From Paramecium sonneborni (taxonomy: Eukaryota; Ciliophora; Oligohymenophorea; Peniculida; Parameciidae): DNA of 64,000 bases. Location of the stretch: NCBI GenBank assembly GCA_905182985.1, contig CAJJDN010000024.1, positions 1-64,000 on the forward strand, given 5' to 3'. Position 1 is the stretch's first letter, and each line of letters starts with the position of its first letter. Below the pieces are notes generated by a model. It was not told the origin of the DNA and did not search any database. It was given only the letters and a program-made list of their open reading frames with translations. Shown here piece after piece: positions 38,928 through 52,164 of this stretch. The translations under genes were made by a program, and so were the position numbers.

Positions 38928-40152
38928 TACATTCCTCTCGTCATTTGAAACTACCAATTCATACTTAGGAGAATGAAGTTCCACCAAGTACAAGAGAATC
39001 ACATAATATTAATAAATAAAGTATTAAAATCATGATATGAAAGCTATTGAATCGAGTTTTTAATAATAAGTAGATGAGTAAGAAAAAGATGAAGATCCTC
39101 CCTTGAAAAATAATTATAATTAAATAATTAAATAAGGAATAGAACTATTCGATTAAAAATAATATTATTAAGCATTGAGATAATTTGATTAAGCTATTAT
39201 TTTATAACCTTAGTCTTAAGAACCCTATTATAGAAGAGGTTAATATTTTAATTATTAAATTTCTTAGGAGATACGTTATTAATCTTAAATTACAATGAAA
39301 GAGCTTTGGAGTCTTTTAATAAAGCTATTTAATAAAATTGTTAATAATATCAGGTTTATTTAAAATAAGGTATTTTCTATATTTCATCATCAATTAGGCC
39401 TTGCTTTATTTAATTTAAAACGTTATCAAAAAGCTCTTGCCTCTTTTAATAAAGTTTTATCTCTATATTCAAAGAGTTGGGAAGCTTATCTTGGTAAAGG
39501 TAGTTTATTATATTAATTTAGGGAATTGTTTACATTACTTAAATTAATTTTAAGAGGCTTATGAATCATACAATTAAGCCTTTTAGCTAAATCCATATAA
39601 TAAAGATACTCATAATAATTTTGTAATTCTGGGAAATGCATTATACAATTTAAATAGATACGATGAAGCTTTATAATCCTATAATAGAACATTAGGCTAT
39701 AATTAAAATAATCATGAAGCATAATTTGGAAAAGGTATAAGATTTTCAAAAGTGATTAGGAAATGTCTTATTTTGTAAAAAGTAATATGAAGAATCTCTT
39801 TAATGTTATAATAAAGCAATTTCTTTAAATCCAAATAGATTTTAATATCATTATAATCAAGGTAAATAAAGATGATCAATTATTTTAGGTAAAGCTTTAA
39901 AGTAATTAAAAAATTTCTAAAAAGCAGTTGATTCATTTAATAAATCAATTGAATTATTTTCAAAAACCAAAGAAGCTTAAGAAGATTTAGGTTTAATTGT
40001 TAAATTTATTTTTAGCAAAAGATATAGAGTTATAAAGTGTTTTTTGCGAAGCCTTAGAAGTTTATAATGAACTAATTATAAAAAATAAAAAAAATGCAAC
40101 AATTTTTTATAACAAAGGTAAAAATAATCTTAAAAAAATTAGGCAATATTTT
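38928..40152 (+). repeat. First copy of a 1,225-bp direct duplication
   Basis: 38928-40152 matches 40154-41378 (offset 1,226), with one N at 40153 between them. All lines I compared are identical, including a shared frame at 39513 and 40739. The exact joint at an N suggests two overlapping contigs placed end to end rather than a biological tandem. Confidence 0.95.
39037..40152 (+). pseudogene. Truncated duplicate of the 5' part of the TPR gene at 40263
   Basis: Starts ATG 39037 (MKAIESSFQQQVDEQEK) and carries the first eight TPR exons, then stops at the N. Past the N the sequence is the upstream flank of the second copy, so the frame is lost in the middle of TPR 9 (the next exon begins NILFYQKQYFEAI in the complete copy). 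If the duplication is an assembly fault, this is the true 5' end of the gene and the second copy of the region should be removed. If it is real, this is a broken tandem duplicate. Confidence 0.8.
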
Positions 40153-40153
40153 N
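40153..40153. other. Single ambiguous base marking a contig joint
   Basis: The only N in the window. It lies exactly between two identical 1,225-bp segments, so it most likely stands for a gap of unknown size between contigs that in fact overlap. Confidence 0.9.
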
Positions 40154-41378
40154 TACATTCCTCTCGTCATTTGAAACTACCAATTCATACTTAGGAGAAT
40201 GAAGTTCCACCAAGTACAAGAGAATCACATAATATTAATAAATAAAGTATTAAAATCATGATATGAAAGCTATTGAATCGAGTTTTTAATAATAAGTAGA
40301 TGAGTAAGAAAAAGATGAAGATCCTCCCTTGAAAAATAATTATAATTAAATAATTAAATAAGGAATAGAACTATTCGATTAAAAATAATATTATTAAGCA
40401 TTGAGATAATTTGATTAAGCTATTATTTTATAACCTTAGTCTTAAGAACCCTATTATAGAAGAGGTTAATATTTTAATTATTAAATTTCTTAGGAGATAC
40501 GTTATTAATCTTAAATTACAATGAAAGAGCTTTGGAGTCTTTTAATAAAGCTATTTAATAAAATTGTTAATAATATCAGGTTTATTTAAAATAAGGTATT
40601 TTCTATATTTCATCATCAATTAGGCCTTGCTTTATTTAATTTAAAACGTTATCAAAAAGCTCTTGCCTCTTTTAATAAAGTTTTATCTCTATATTCAAAG
40701 AGTTGGGAAGCTTATCTTGGTAAAGGTAGTTTATTATATTAATTTAGGGAATTGTTTACATTACTTAAATTAATTTTAAGAGGCTTATGAATCATACAAT
40801 TAAGCCTTTTAGCTAAATCCATATAATAAAGATACTCATAATAATTTTGTAATTCTGGGAAATGCATTATACAATTTAAATAGATACGATGAAGCTTTAT
40901 AATCCTATAATAGAACATTAGGCTATAATTAAAATAATCATGAAGCATAATTTGGAAAAGGTATAAGATTTTCAAAAGTGATTAGGAAATGTCTTATTTT
41001 GTAAAAAGTAATATGAAGAATCTCTTTAATGTTATAATAAAGCAATTTCTTTAAATCCAAATAGATTTTAATATCATTATAATCAAGGTAAATAAAGATG
41101 ATCAATTATTTTAGGTAAAGCTTTAAAGTAATTAAAAAATTTCTAAAAAGCAGTTGATTCATTTAATAAATCAATTGAATTATTTTCAAAAACCAAAGAA
41201 GCTTAAGAAGATTTAGGTTTAATTGTTAAATTTATTTTTAGCAAAAGATATAGAGTTATAAAGTGTTTTTTGCGAAGCCTTAGAAGTTTATAATGAACTA
41301 ATTATAAAAAATAAAAAAAATGCAACAATTTTTTATAACAAAGGTAAAAATAATCTTAAAAAAATTAGGCAATATTTT
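40154..41378 (+). repeat. Second copy of the 1,225-bp direct duplication
   Basis: Identical, as far as I compared, to 38928-40152. It continues seamlessly into the rest of the TPR gene after 41378, which the first copy does not. Confidence 0.95.
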
Positions 41379-43523
41379 ATTTTATTAGAAGTAATATTTT
41401 GAAGCAATTGAAGCTTATAATAGAGCCATTGCTATTATTTCTAATAATGCCAATTATTATTTATATAAAGGTATAAGAAAATAACCTAATCTCTTTAGGT
41501 CTTTCATTATTTAAATTGAAACGCTATAAGGAAGCAAATGAATAATTCGATATAGCTATCGAAATGGATCCTTCATGTGATTAAGCATATTATTTCAAAG
41601 GTTTAATTAAATACTATTATTATAGGGGAATCTTTATATGAATTAGAAGAATTATCTTTTGCAATAAAATGTTACAAATAAGCAATATTACTAAATAGTG
41701 ATAACTTAAATATTTAAATAGAATAAGGTTACTATTTACAATAATAAATAAGGTTTTTAACTATTAGAATAAAAATTATACTCAAGAGCTTTAAAACCTT
41801 TTCAGAAAGCAGTTGCAATTTAACCTAATTCAGGTAAAGCTAATTTTGGATTAGGTAATTTAAATATTCATTAATATTATTTAAGGTTATGCACTATACA
41901 AATAAAAATTATATGAATAAGCTCTTCAATCCTTAAAAAGAACACATGATATAAATTCTAAAGAAGCCCAATATTGTTATTATTATGGTATTTAATATGA
42001 TCACATAGGTTAAACTTTACGCAAATTAATGAGATACAAGGAAGCAATTTAATCATTTTAAGAAGCAGTTTAATTAAATTAATACTATCATGAAGCTTAT
42101 TTTAAGATTGGTACTCAAATGAATCTCAAAATTTTTAGGTGAGGTATATTATGCATTGTCCAAATAAGAAGAAGCAGTTTAATCATATAAAAAGGCCATT
42201 AACTTAAATTTCGAATACCAAAATTATCATTTATCAAAAGGTTATAAATAAATTTTATTGTTTAGCTGAAGATTTATCTAATTAAAAACGATTTGAAGAA
42301 GCTCTTTAAGCATACAAAAAATCAATTCTTCTAAATCCCTTAAATCTTGATCCTTAAGAGGGTATTGGTAGTTATTAATAATTAATATCATTTTTAGGAT
42401 AAACTTTATTAAAATTGAATCGTTCAGGGGAAGCTCTAGCTTTATTTGAAAAATTAATAGAGGCAAATCCAAATAATTACAAGTTTTATAGAGGGAAAGG
42501 TAAACTAAATTTATTATCTTTAGGAAATGCATTATTCAAATTATAAAAATATGATGAAGCTTTGTTATGTTATGGTCTATCTATTGGATTAAATTCTTCA
42601 TATGCTGAAGCCCTTAATGATAAAGGTATCATAATTAATAATTATTAATTTATTAGGTCTTACCTTATTTAAACTTAAATTATATGATGAGGCCTTAGAA
42701 TCCTTTGATAGGGCTATTTTAATTAATCCTTATTATGTTGACTCATTTATAAACAAAGGTATTTCTAACTAAAATTCTTAGCAAATTCATTGCTTGAATT
42801 AAATTAAGAAAACAAAGCACTTGAATATTATGAAAAAGCAATTGATGCAGATCCATTAAGTGCTGAAGCCTATTATCGCAAAGGTAATTCATATTAAATC
42901 TAAATTTAGGATTATTGTTACAAAAATAAAGTAGAAATGCTGAAGCTGTTCAATCTCATGATCATGCAGTAATAATAAATTCAAATTTTATAGAAGCTCT
43001 TGTTTAAAGAGGTATAATTTAAAATAATTATTTTTAGGATTAGCTTTATTTAATTTAAATCGTCAAGATTAAGCCCTTGAATCATTTAAAAAGGCTATAT
43101 CAATAAATCCAAATTGTGATGAAGCATATTATGGTTAAGGTATATATTTTTATTATGTATTTAAGGAAATATTTTATTTGAACTAAATAAATATAATGAA
43201 GCTCTAGATTCAATAAACTAAGCTATTGCTATTAATCCAAAACATTATTAAGCACATCATTAAAAAGGTATAAACTTTTAAATTTTTAAGGATTAATTCT
43301 ACATAAACAAAAAAAATATTAAGAGGCAATTAAATCTTTTGATTAATCCTTTTAAATTAAGTAGAATTCTAATTCCTTGCTTTGTAAAGGTAAATAATTT
43401 CTAATAATGTCAGCTGAATCACTACTAGCTTTAAAGTAAACCTAATAAGCAAAAATGACTTTCTAAAAAGCTATGGTTCTTGGTTTAGTAGCAACAGAAG
43501 AAATGTAACAAAAATTTTTATGA
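40263..43523 (+). CDS. TPR-array protein, about 25 TPR units, one exon per TPR
   Basis: ATG 40263 (MKAIESSFQQQVDEQEK) to TGA 43521-43523. After a ~35-residue acidic lead there are about 25 TPRs, such as LALFNLKRYQKALASFNKVL, NALFKLQKYDEALLCYGL, LTLFKLKLYDEALESFDRAI and NILFELNKYNEALDSINQAI. Most end with a Lys-Gly or similar Gly followed at once by an intron of 21-31 bp in phase 1. About two dozen introns thus mark the repeat borders. One border is fused: NNFVILGNALYNL joins TPRs 4 and 5 without splicing. The last exon ends MVLGLVATEEMQQKFL. It is the same architecture as the gene at 36318, with weak sequence identity, so it is an old paralogue. It is probably a large superhelical scaffold. 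The 5' third is duplicated upstream. Confidence 0.85.
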
Positions 43524-44815
43524 TTTGATTTTGTTTTATCAATAAATAAGTCTATTAGATTTTTTTATTCTTTTTCTAATCTTTATTTAGATTAAATTAT
43601 ACATTCTTCTAATAAATGAATAAATTACAATAATATTTCAAAAAAAATAGAAAAAAATATAATTATTCACTTTTTTAGAAATATTTATTGTTTTATATAA
43701 TGAATAGACATTCTTCACCGGTTTTAATATTTAAAATATTTAATGAACTTCAAAAGAATAGTTGATCTTATTGAATATTTATCAATTGTATCTTATGTAT
43801 TTGAATGGATGATTTTATCGTAAGGTTTTCCTACTTCTCAATATCTTGAGACGATTAATAAAATAATTTACAGAGATTCTCAATTAAGGAAATATTAACT
43901 ATTCGGAATACAATTATTAAAAAATAATTGATAGACTTGGCTAAATTAAATAAATTTGAGTTTTAAACTATATATTTAAAGAATTTTAACAATAATTATA
44001 TATTTATATTTTAAAAATATATATTAAAAATTATATTAAAAAGATATTTAAATTTTAATTTTAAGAAGAGATTCTTACCGAATTTTCATTTCTAATAATT
44101 TATTTTACATTTTACAAGGAATATTTCTCTATATGATGAATAATAAAAGATATGGTAAATTAAAATTTGATAGTCTCCTATTGAATTAATATAGGACAAT
44201 TATACTGTCTATCATATTTGATACAATTTATAGCTAAGCTAATATTGATTGAATGTAGTTTGCGATTTTTGTATGTAAAAAATCACAAATTTATATGCTC
44301 TGAGTAAAGTTATAAAATCATAAAAAGTTATTTACTATATATATTGCATAGTTGAGTTTCATTCATTAAAAATATTGTCATAAAATGTAGAAGGATTGAA
44401 CTGCATTATTAAGTAGACATAGCTATGATCCTAATTAACTTTGATCATTAAATTAATTTAATGATATTTTTTAATAATTATTATAATTAATTTAATAAAA
44501 AGATGAGAAGAAATTGTGGTAAATAATCTCAATTGATTGGATACTTTCGTCTATACTTTAAATTTGATTAAGATGTTATTGTATATGAACTTTAAAGGAA
44601 GAAAAAGTAAAAAAAAATGTTTCTTTAAATAGTTGAAAGTTTATGATTGCTTAATTAAATGTTTTTATTTTATATATTGTGATAGAGAATTTAAATTTGA
44701 AAAGATATATTATTAGTCATGTAAGATTGAAGATATAGAATGATATATGATCAATAAGGCAAAATAATAATTTATTTAATTATATAAATTATTTTATTTA
44801 TCATTGTTTGTAAAA
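43524..44815. other. Spacer between convergent genes, nothing seen
   Basis: Very AT-rich region between the 3' ends of the TPR gene (+) and the kinase gene (-). No frame or motif that I can support. Confidence 0.45.
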
Positions 44816-47800
44816 TCATCTCAATTCTAGAAGACTAAAATTTTTAAGATTTGGCAATTTTAATTTATCAGTGAAGAATTTATTATGATTCTTTCTGTAT
44901 AAATTATTCATAATAACCAATAATTCATGAGATTATCTATTATAGGCAATCATCCACATATCACATCTATTACATTGATAGACATTCCAATCACATGTTG
45001 ATTAATTATTAACTAGATTATGATTAGAGCCCATAGAAGATAATAATATTTATATTTTGCTTTCTTATCTAATAGATCCTTTATTAAAAGGTCCAATAAG
45101 AAAAGCATCGAATTCAATTTATCCCCACTTGATGAATTCCCATGATATTTTATATCGTTTCTAAATATAGATAATATAAATTACTCTTAAAAATTTCAAA
45201 TAATTTGAGCATCCTTTAGTCATTCCTGCTCCTCCATTACAAAGCATATTTCCATGACAATGACATTATTATATTTACATTCTTTTTTCATCATTAAAAT
45301 CTCTTTTGAGTATGAATGTTACACAACCACAAATACATTGTAATCTAGGATATGTTAATAAATGTTAAGTTAATTAATTAGAATAAATTGATAATTTATT
45401 TAAAATAGGTAAATTTGAGACATTAAAGAATAATAGTTAATTATTAAAAATGTTATGAACTTCATAAGCATTGATTCTAAAAAAATAACATAGAGTTAAA
45501 AGTAAGGCTTATCTTAAATAAGAGGAATGATTTTCTACAATCAATAACTTACCTTTATGTAGAAGAATCTATCTAAGATAATCTAACATGTGAGGTACAA
45601 GTTAAGCAGCCTTTACATAATTAGGTAATTATGCTATATTTTCTAAAGAGAATATTATATATTAGAATTTGTATAAATCAGAAGCTTTTAATTATTAAGT
45701 ATCTGAAATCACATTTGTAATTCCTATTTCAATTAATCTATATCAATATTAATATCTTACTTTTCTTAATTTAATTTAAAATAATTTTGATCACAAATGA
45801 AGAGTTCTTAAGTTACTTTAAAAAATGATAAATGAATAGGTTAGGCTTATTCAAATGCAATCTTTTTGTCGTTATAATAAACAAGTTTATGATAATCTTC
45901 AAGTAGTAATTCAAATGATTTTGTATTAAGTAAAGTTTATTAAGTAATTTTTTATTCATTATTAGTAACTAATAATGCATGGACATGTTCAAATCTTTTT
46001 AAAACACTTTCAATATTAGGTCTATGTTTCTAATCTCGAACCAAAACATATTTTAGGAAATCTATTATGTAAAAGTTGTTTCCTAATAACTAATTTATTT
46101 ATATAATTAACAATTACTTTTTATTTATCTTCAGAAATCAATTATTCTGTTGGCTAAGTAACTTATAGATAAAATTAAACCCATTCTTTTTTATAAAATA
46201 ATAATTCTCCTGTTAAAATTTCAAATAATAAACAACCAAGTGACCAAACATCTGATGATCTAGTTGTTCCTACTTTTTTTCTTCTATCATATGTATCTTA
46301 TTCTTTTTTTGAATTAATAGTTAAAGTTAACATTTCGGGAGATTTGATATATTCTGTTCCTCTATTTCTAACACAATACTCATCTTCTTCATTTATAAAT
46401 ATACTAGATTCTCCAAAATCTGTTAAAACAACATGCATATCATCTAATAAAATATTATCTGCCTTAATATCATAATGTGTAACATTGTGATTATGTAACA
46501 TTTATACTGCTTATAATACCTCCTTATATAAACTTAAATAAACTCCAAGATTATCTTAAAGAGATCCTTTCTATTATTATCTCCATTCTCTTAATGAATA
46601 AGGATATTTCTTCATTACAATTATATAATCACTTTATGTTACACCATAATCATAAAGAGTTGCTACTTAAGGATTTAATCTGAAATTCTCCATACATGCT
46701 ATTTCTGTAAATAGGCCATGTAATACACATCTCTTAAATTAATTATATTACAACAATTACTTCATAAATACTCTTTGGAGCACCCATTTATTTTATAGCC
46801 ACATATTCGGGCTCTTATAAATTTGTTTTACATTAATATATTACTCCATAGGCACCTGATGCTATTTTCTACCAATCTGTATATTATGTTATATCAAACA
46901 GTTAAATACATAGTAATTTCAACAATCTTATTATCTTTATGTTTGTTATTTTTTATAAAATTAATTTAATTACTTTCTAATTTTAAGGATGATTCAAATG
47001 ATGATGTAATAAAAATAATATATTGGGTTTTCCATTTATAATTGGATGCTAAGAACAATACAAATCATCTAATGTTCCTCTTATTGGTTTTATTAATAAA
47101 CAAATTAATAAAGATAAACAATTAGCATGCAGTTCTTCATCTGAATATATTTTTCTTAATTTTCTTTCACTAAAATAGAATAAATCATCTTTTGGTTAAT
47201 TAGAAATATTTAATTTAAGTTATTGCTATTACTAGGGCTATTAATCTTTCTCTTGTTAACAATTTGGTAAATTTAGTTTCGGAACTGGTTATTTCTTATC
47301 ACTACTATTTGGATTTATATTCTTTTGTAATAACATTCTTCTTTAACTTTCTGATAATTAAGCTTGAATACATATTTCTGATTTAAATGGCATTGAATTA
47401 CCTCTTTTATGATTTTATTAAACGTCATCAGGTTAAACTTTTTGTAATACAGTTAAGTTCTACTATTGTTTTGCTGATGTATTAAATTATGGACTATGGC
47501 TATAAGATTAACTTGAATAATTAATCTATTTGAGTTTGCCTTCCAAATCTAAAGTTGGCACTAAAACCTTTTTTAATAAAATTTAACTATTTTTTTTAGT
47601 CTACTTTTGGTTCTCTTCTTGAATTTCTTCTAATTACTATTTATGAACAGATTATAAATTTAACTTAACATTAGGTCTATCACTTATTTTGGAACTCAAT
47701 CTCTCATTATTACTGGATGAATCCACTTAACTATTTTACTATTTAATTAAAAAAATCAATATTAATTTACTTCTTATTATTGTATTAATGATGAATTATT

Positions 47801-50601
47801 AATTGGCTTCTCTCTAGTTTAAGTTATGTCAAACTCTAAATCGATTTCTTAAGTTAAAAACTCAACTATTCTGTACTAATAGAACTTTCTAGATATATCT
47901 TCACTTCTATTTTGGGCTATGCAAAATAAACACTTAATATATAGGTTCATAAATATTTAACTATATTATTTTGATTACTTTTCATCCTATTTTGAACTAG
48001 GTTATTACTTTTGATTAAATTCTTATATTTTCATATTTATTTCCTTCATGTCATTTAAATTACTTTAAGAGTATAATTTTATAAAATTCACATAACAATA
48101 TCTTATCATAAAAGTTGATAATTCTTCATTTGGATACTAAAATGATATCCCAATGACTTCAAAAGCTTTTTTGTAAACATGAACTCTATTTACTTATGGT
48201 TTTTATAATAAATAAGTATGTTATTCTATAAATTTTTAAAGCACTTTTAATAATTAACTTAAAAATCCTTAAAACATTCTCACTTATTATTTATATTCTT
48301 TATCATGCTTCTAAAACAATAATAAAATAGATTCATAGAATAATAATATTCTCATAGCATGAATTTCAAAATTTTCTTCTTTGTTTGAATTGAGTTCTTA
48401 AAATATAAAACTACTAAAATTTTTCACCATATCCAAGAAAATTTCATTCACAAATACATTAAGTAGAAATTTAATTGAAGAATCATTTATAGCTCTTAAA
48501 AATAATCTTGATACAATACTAATATAAGTGGATATGATTTAAGGGTATTTTTGAATAAATGGTTTTTATGATTTAAACTTTAAAGTTGAATATTATTATT
48601 GTTATTGTTATTGTTATTATTATTATTATTATTATTAATGTTATTAGGAGGAAAAGTTTAATTAAGATGGTTAAAATTATTACTGTTATTAAAATAATTG
48701 AGTTTAGAGCTAATTTGATTTTTAATCTGGTGATGTTTCAAATATATTAATAGGTTTAAACATATTAGTAATGGTTTAAGAATAATGTTTTGCTGATTTT
48801 GATATGTATTATGATTAATTAGGAGTTCGAGAAGAAGATTGTTAGCAATTGATAATATCAATAATTTACCTTTTTATCATTACTAAAATTTCAATCATAT
48901 AATCTAAGAATTGAGGTAATAAAATTCTGTTGTGAGTATAACTCAAATACTTCTCGAGAATTGACAATAAATCATATTCCAATTCATAAAAAGCATTTTT
49001 ATTCATATCCATTGTATTTAAAATAAAATTGAAACGATATTAAATATGCTTTAAAAAAGAGAATTATGTAGTATTTGAGTGTCTATAATTACAAACAACT
49101 TTTTCTAATTCATTTTTAACAGGTATCATCATTTCTGGAATATTTGCAACTGTATGAGGAGACTAAATATATCATTATAATTATTATACTTCTATACTTC
49201 TTTCTGATTCATCATTTTCAAATGATTATTCTTTATATGAATCTTATTACAATTTAATGTGTTATTAATCACTATTAAATAAATCTAAAATTTAAAAATA
49301 AATCTTCTATTCACTAATTAATCCATTATCTTATTTTATTTTACTTTAATCACATAATTATTTTTTTTAATACATTTCTGTATCAAAATCTTAATATATT
49401 TATTTTGATGATATTTTATTTTTTTAAAAAGAACTTGAACACAAATAATTTAAAATAGTGGAATATGGACATAATTCATATTGAATTTTTTTAATGTCTT
49501 TGAGAATGAGATATAGAATATTTCCCCATAGTCTACAAATTTTACTTTTTTGAGTTTTATTTTAATCTTATTCAAAAGATTCTGCAAGTGGATCTTCACC
49601 TTCTTTTAAAATATTTGGCCATGTATTAATACCCAATCTTGTTAATGATTCCAATTACTATCTTCTTTATTTCAATAATAGACATGATAAATCCTAAGTT
49701 AAACAATAACTACCCAATAATTATGCTAAATTTTATAATCTAATTAAATTATATAATAATATTTACTCCTCTTTTGCATTTAATTTACAAGATTAATCTT
49801 CTTCTATATGAATTGCTTATGAACCACTTGTAAATTTAATTGCAGAATCAATAGAATGTGAAAATCTATTTGAACATGTTGAATATGATTTAAAAGGATC
49901 TGCTCTTCTTGTTGAACGAGTCATTACACCTATAATTTCTAAACTATTTTAAGGTAATTTCAATGGAGGGATTTTAAAATTCTTATTTTATTATCTTGAA
50001 GGTTCAACTTAAAATGATTTTTCTTATATTGATTATCTTGGTTAAAGATTATTTTCTTTTGAATATACTGTTGGATAATGTGTTAATAAGAATTTAGTAA
50101 AATTCATATGAAAATCACCAGTAGTGCTAAGTTTAGATAATTTCATATAAATCGAATTTGGAGTAGTTAAAGCATTTTCAAATTTTTCAATAATTTCTGT
50201 TAAATAACTAAATTAGATTTTAAAAATTACCCATCCTCATAGACTTACTATCTTAAACCTGAATTTAACAAACATTTATAAAATAGCATTAAAACATTTA
50301 TACAAGAATGTTCATCTAAATGATCCAAGATAGCATTAATAATTGTCTGATTATCCATTTATCCAAAAATATCATATATTTTTTCAGAGCATTATTAAAA
50401 TAAGTTTTTAGGTTTCTATGTTAGACTTTCCATATACTCACTCAATTTTATTTTCGTATTTTATATTTGTGGAAATTAAATTTCACTACTATGACATAAT
50501 AATTATATTAGCTTTTTTGCAACTTAACCATCTCTTAAATTTAAATTTTACAATAACTAAGGAGTCTCTGGAGTAAAATGATGCTGATTAAATATATTCA
50601 T
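44816..50601 (-). CDS. Large protein kinase with C-terminal pseudophosphatase-like domain
   Basis: ATG 50599-50601 to TGA 44816-44818. Removing six introns (23, 27, 32, 28, 28 and 23 bp) leaves exactly 1,875 codons. Residues ~1-1200 have helical, HEAT/armadillo-like stretches and Q/S-rich linkers, including a glutamine run near 48593-48645. The kinase domain (~1205-1490) has a glycine loop (ASGAYGVIYQC), the VAIK lysine (EYVAIKQMG), catalytic loop HYDIKADNILL, DFGES, an SPE in place of APE, and DVWSLGCLLFEIL. It should be an active Ser/Thr-type kinase. The tail (~1500-1874) resembles a dual-specificity phosphatase fold (ELFICDQNYF, GITNVISDTQQ, GKLLIVENHSSYLRQALLL). The catalytic HCx5R is replaced by NHSSYLR, so it is likely inactive. 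Cys-rich segments (CICGC, CHCHGNMLCNGG) follow. It starts 50 bp after the Q-rich gene ends. Confidence 0.85.
48593..48645 (-). repeat. Trinucleotide run encoding glutamines in the kinase gene
   Basis: Plus-strand repeats of tta and ttg read on the minus strand as TAA and CAA, i.e. consecutive glutamines (about 15) in the non-kinase N-terminal region. They interrupt a Q/S-rich linker between helical segments. Confidence 0.8.
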
Positions 50602-50651
50602 TTTTTATATTATAATAATTAATTTCAATAGAAAAATAAAATCAGTTCATT

Positions 50652-52102
50652 TCAATTTTCTAACTATTACTTGTATTATAGAAAACCTAATAATATATTA
50701 ATATATTTACTTATTCCTCCTTTTGGTTATAATTAAGTCAAGGTAAAAGCATCTTAAGGAATTACTGGAATTGAATCAGATGAGACAATATCTAAAGCTT
50801 TATTCTTCATAAAATCACTAAAATTTGTTCCTACTTATAGTTTTTCTTTTTCACTAGGAGATTATTAAATTAATTGTTCATTAAATGTAACAGTTTTCTT
50901 TTTCACTATCTCCTATTGATTTTCATTTTATTTATCACTAAATATCACAAAATCACTGATGTGTTGACATTCATTCATTTACATTGATTATTTAAATGCT
51001 TCATTTTCTTATTAATATTCAATTCTAGATTAATTTTTTATACTTTAAAAATTTTGTAACATTTATTCATATCTTGATGAATTATTTGAAGAATATTCTT
51101 ATTCTTGTTTATCTTTATCTAATTAATTTGTATCATCATCTTTAAAATCACTATATCTTTAACTTTATCCTGAAGATATTTTATCATAACTTTTATTATC
51201 CAATATACTTTATTGAGATTTTATTTAATTTTTATTTTTTTCACTCTCTTTCGTTCCTATTCTATTGCTTGGACTATCTCTTTAAAAAGCTTAAACTATA
51301 ATTGAATTTTTAGTTCCAATAGGACTAAAATTTTATTTTTATTTAACAACACTGTTATTTTTTGGACTCTTTGTTTTTTATGTTGAATTACTATTTTAGA
51401 TTTTACTATTATGTTTTGATTAATTTTCTAAAGATCTTATATCTCTTGACTACCTAGAATTAGATTAAGATTTTACTATCTTTTCGATAGTGTCTATTTA
51501 TTCTATTAAATCACTGTGCTTTATTGGTTCATCATAATTTTATTCAGTTTATTTCTTTTCGCTTTCATTATTATTTGTACATTCTCTACCAATTATATTA
51601 TCTTATTTATTATTATATAATATATCTTAATAGTTATTAAGATTCTATTTTTACTGTCTTGAACTATTTAAATCAAATTCAGGTTGACAAGGAGAATTTT
51701 ATTCTGGTCTAATTTCATGAAAGTTTTTTGGAGATTTTAAAATTGTTTCTAATTATAATGGTCCGAATGTGTTTCTGCAATCTGATCCTTTTAGATAATC
51801 AAATTATTATTATTCTATACTGCTTTCAAATGAAACATTAATTTTCTTATTTTAATTTGCAGAGATCTCAGCTGGAATAATTGAAGATAAATTACTAATT
51901 GTAATTTAATTATTCACATCATCATCTGTTTCATCAGCTCCTTTCAAATAAGCTGGTAATTTTTATTATTTTAATTATTTACTTATGTCTGAAAATGCTT
52001 ATAATTTCTCTTATTAGTTTTAAAATTAAATGTACTTAGATTATAACTAGAATTATTATTATTATTATTACTACTACTATTATTATTATTACAACTATTA
52101 TG

Positions 52103-52164
<62 letters not shown>

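Noticed and set aside
39513..40975. Two identical 78-codon minus frames
   Set aside because: They lie antisense to TPR exons and are identical only because the 1,225-bp segment is duplicated.
46298..46501. Separate small kinase gene
   Set aside because: This frame is an internal exon of the large kinase gene; the domain continues on both sides when TAA/TAG are sense and introns are removed.
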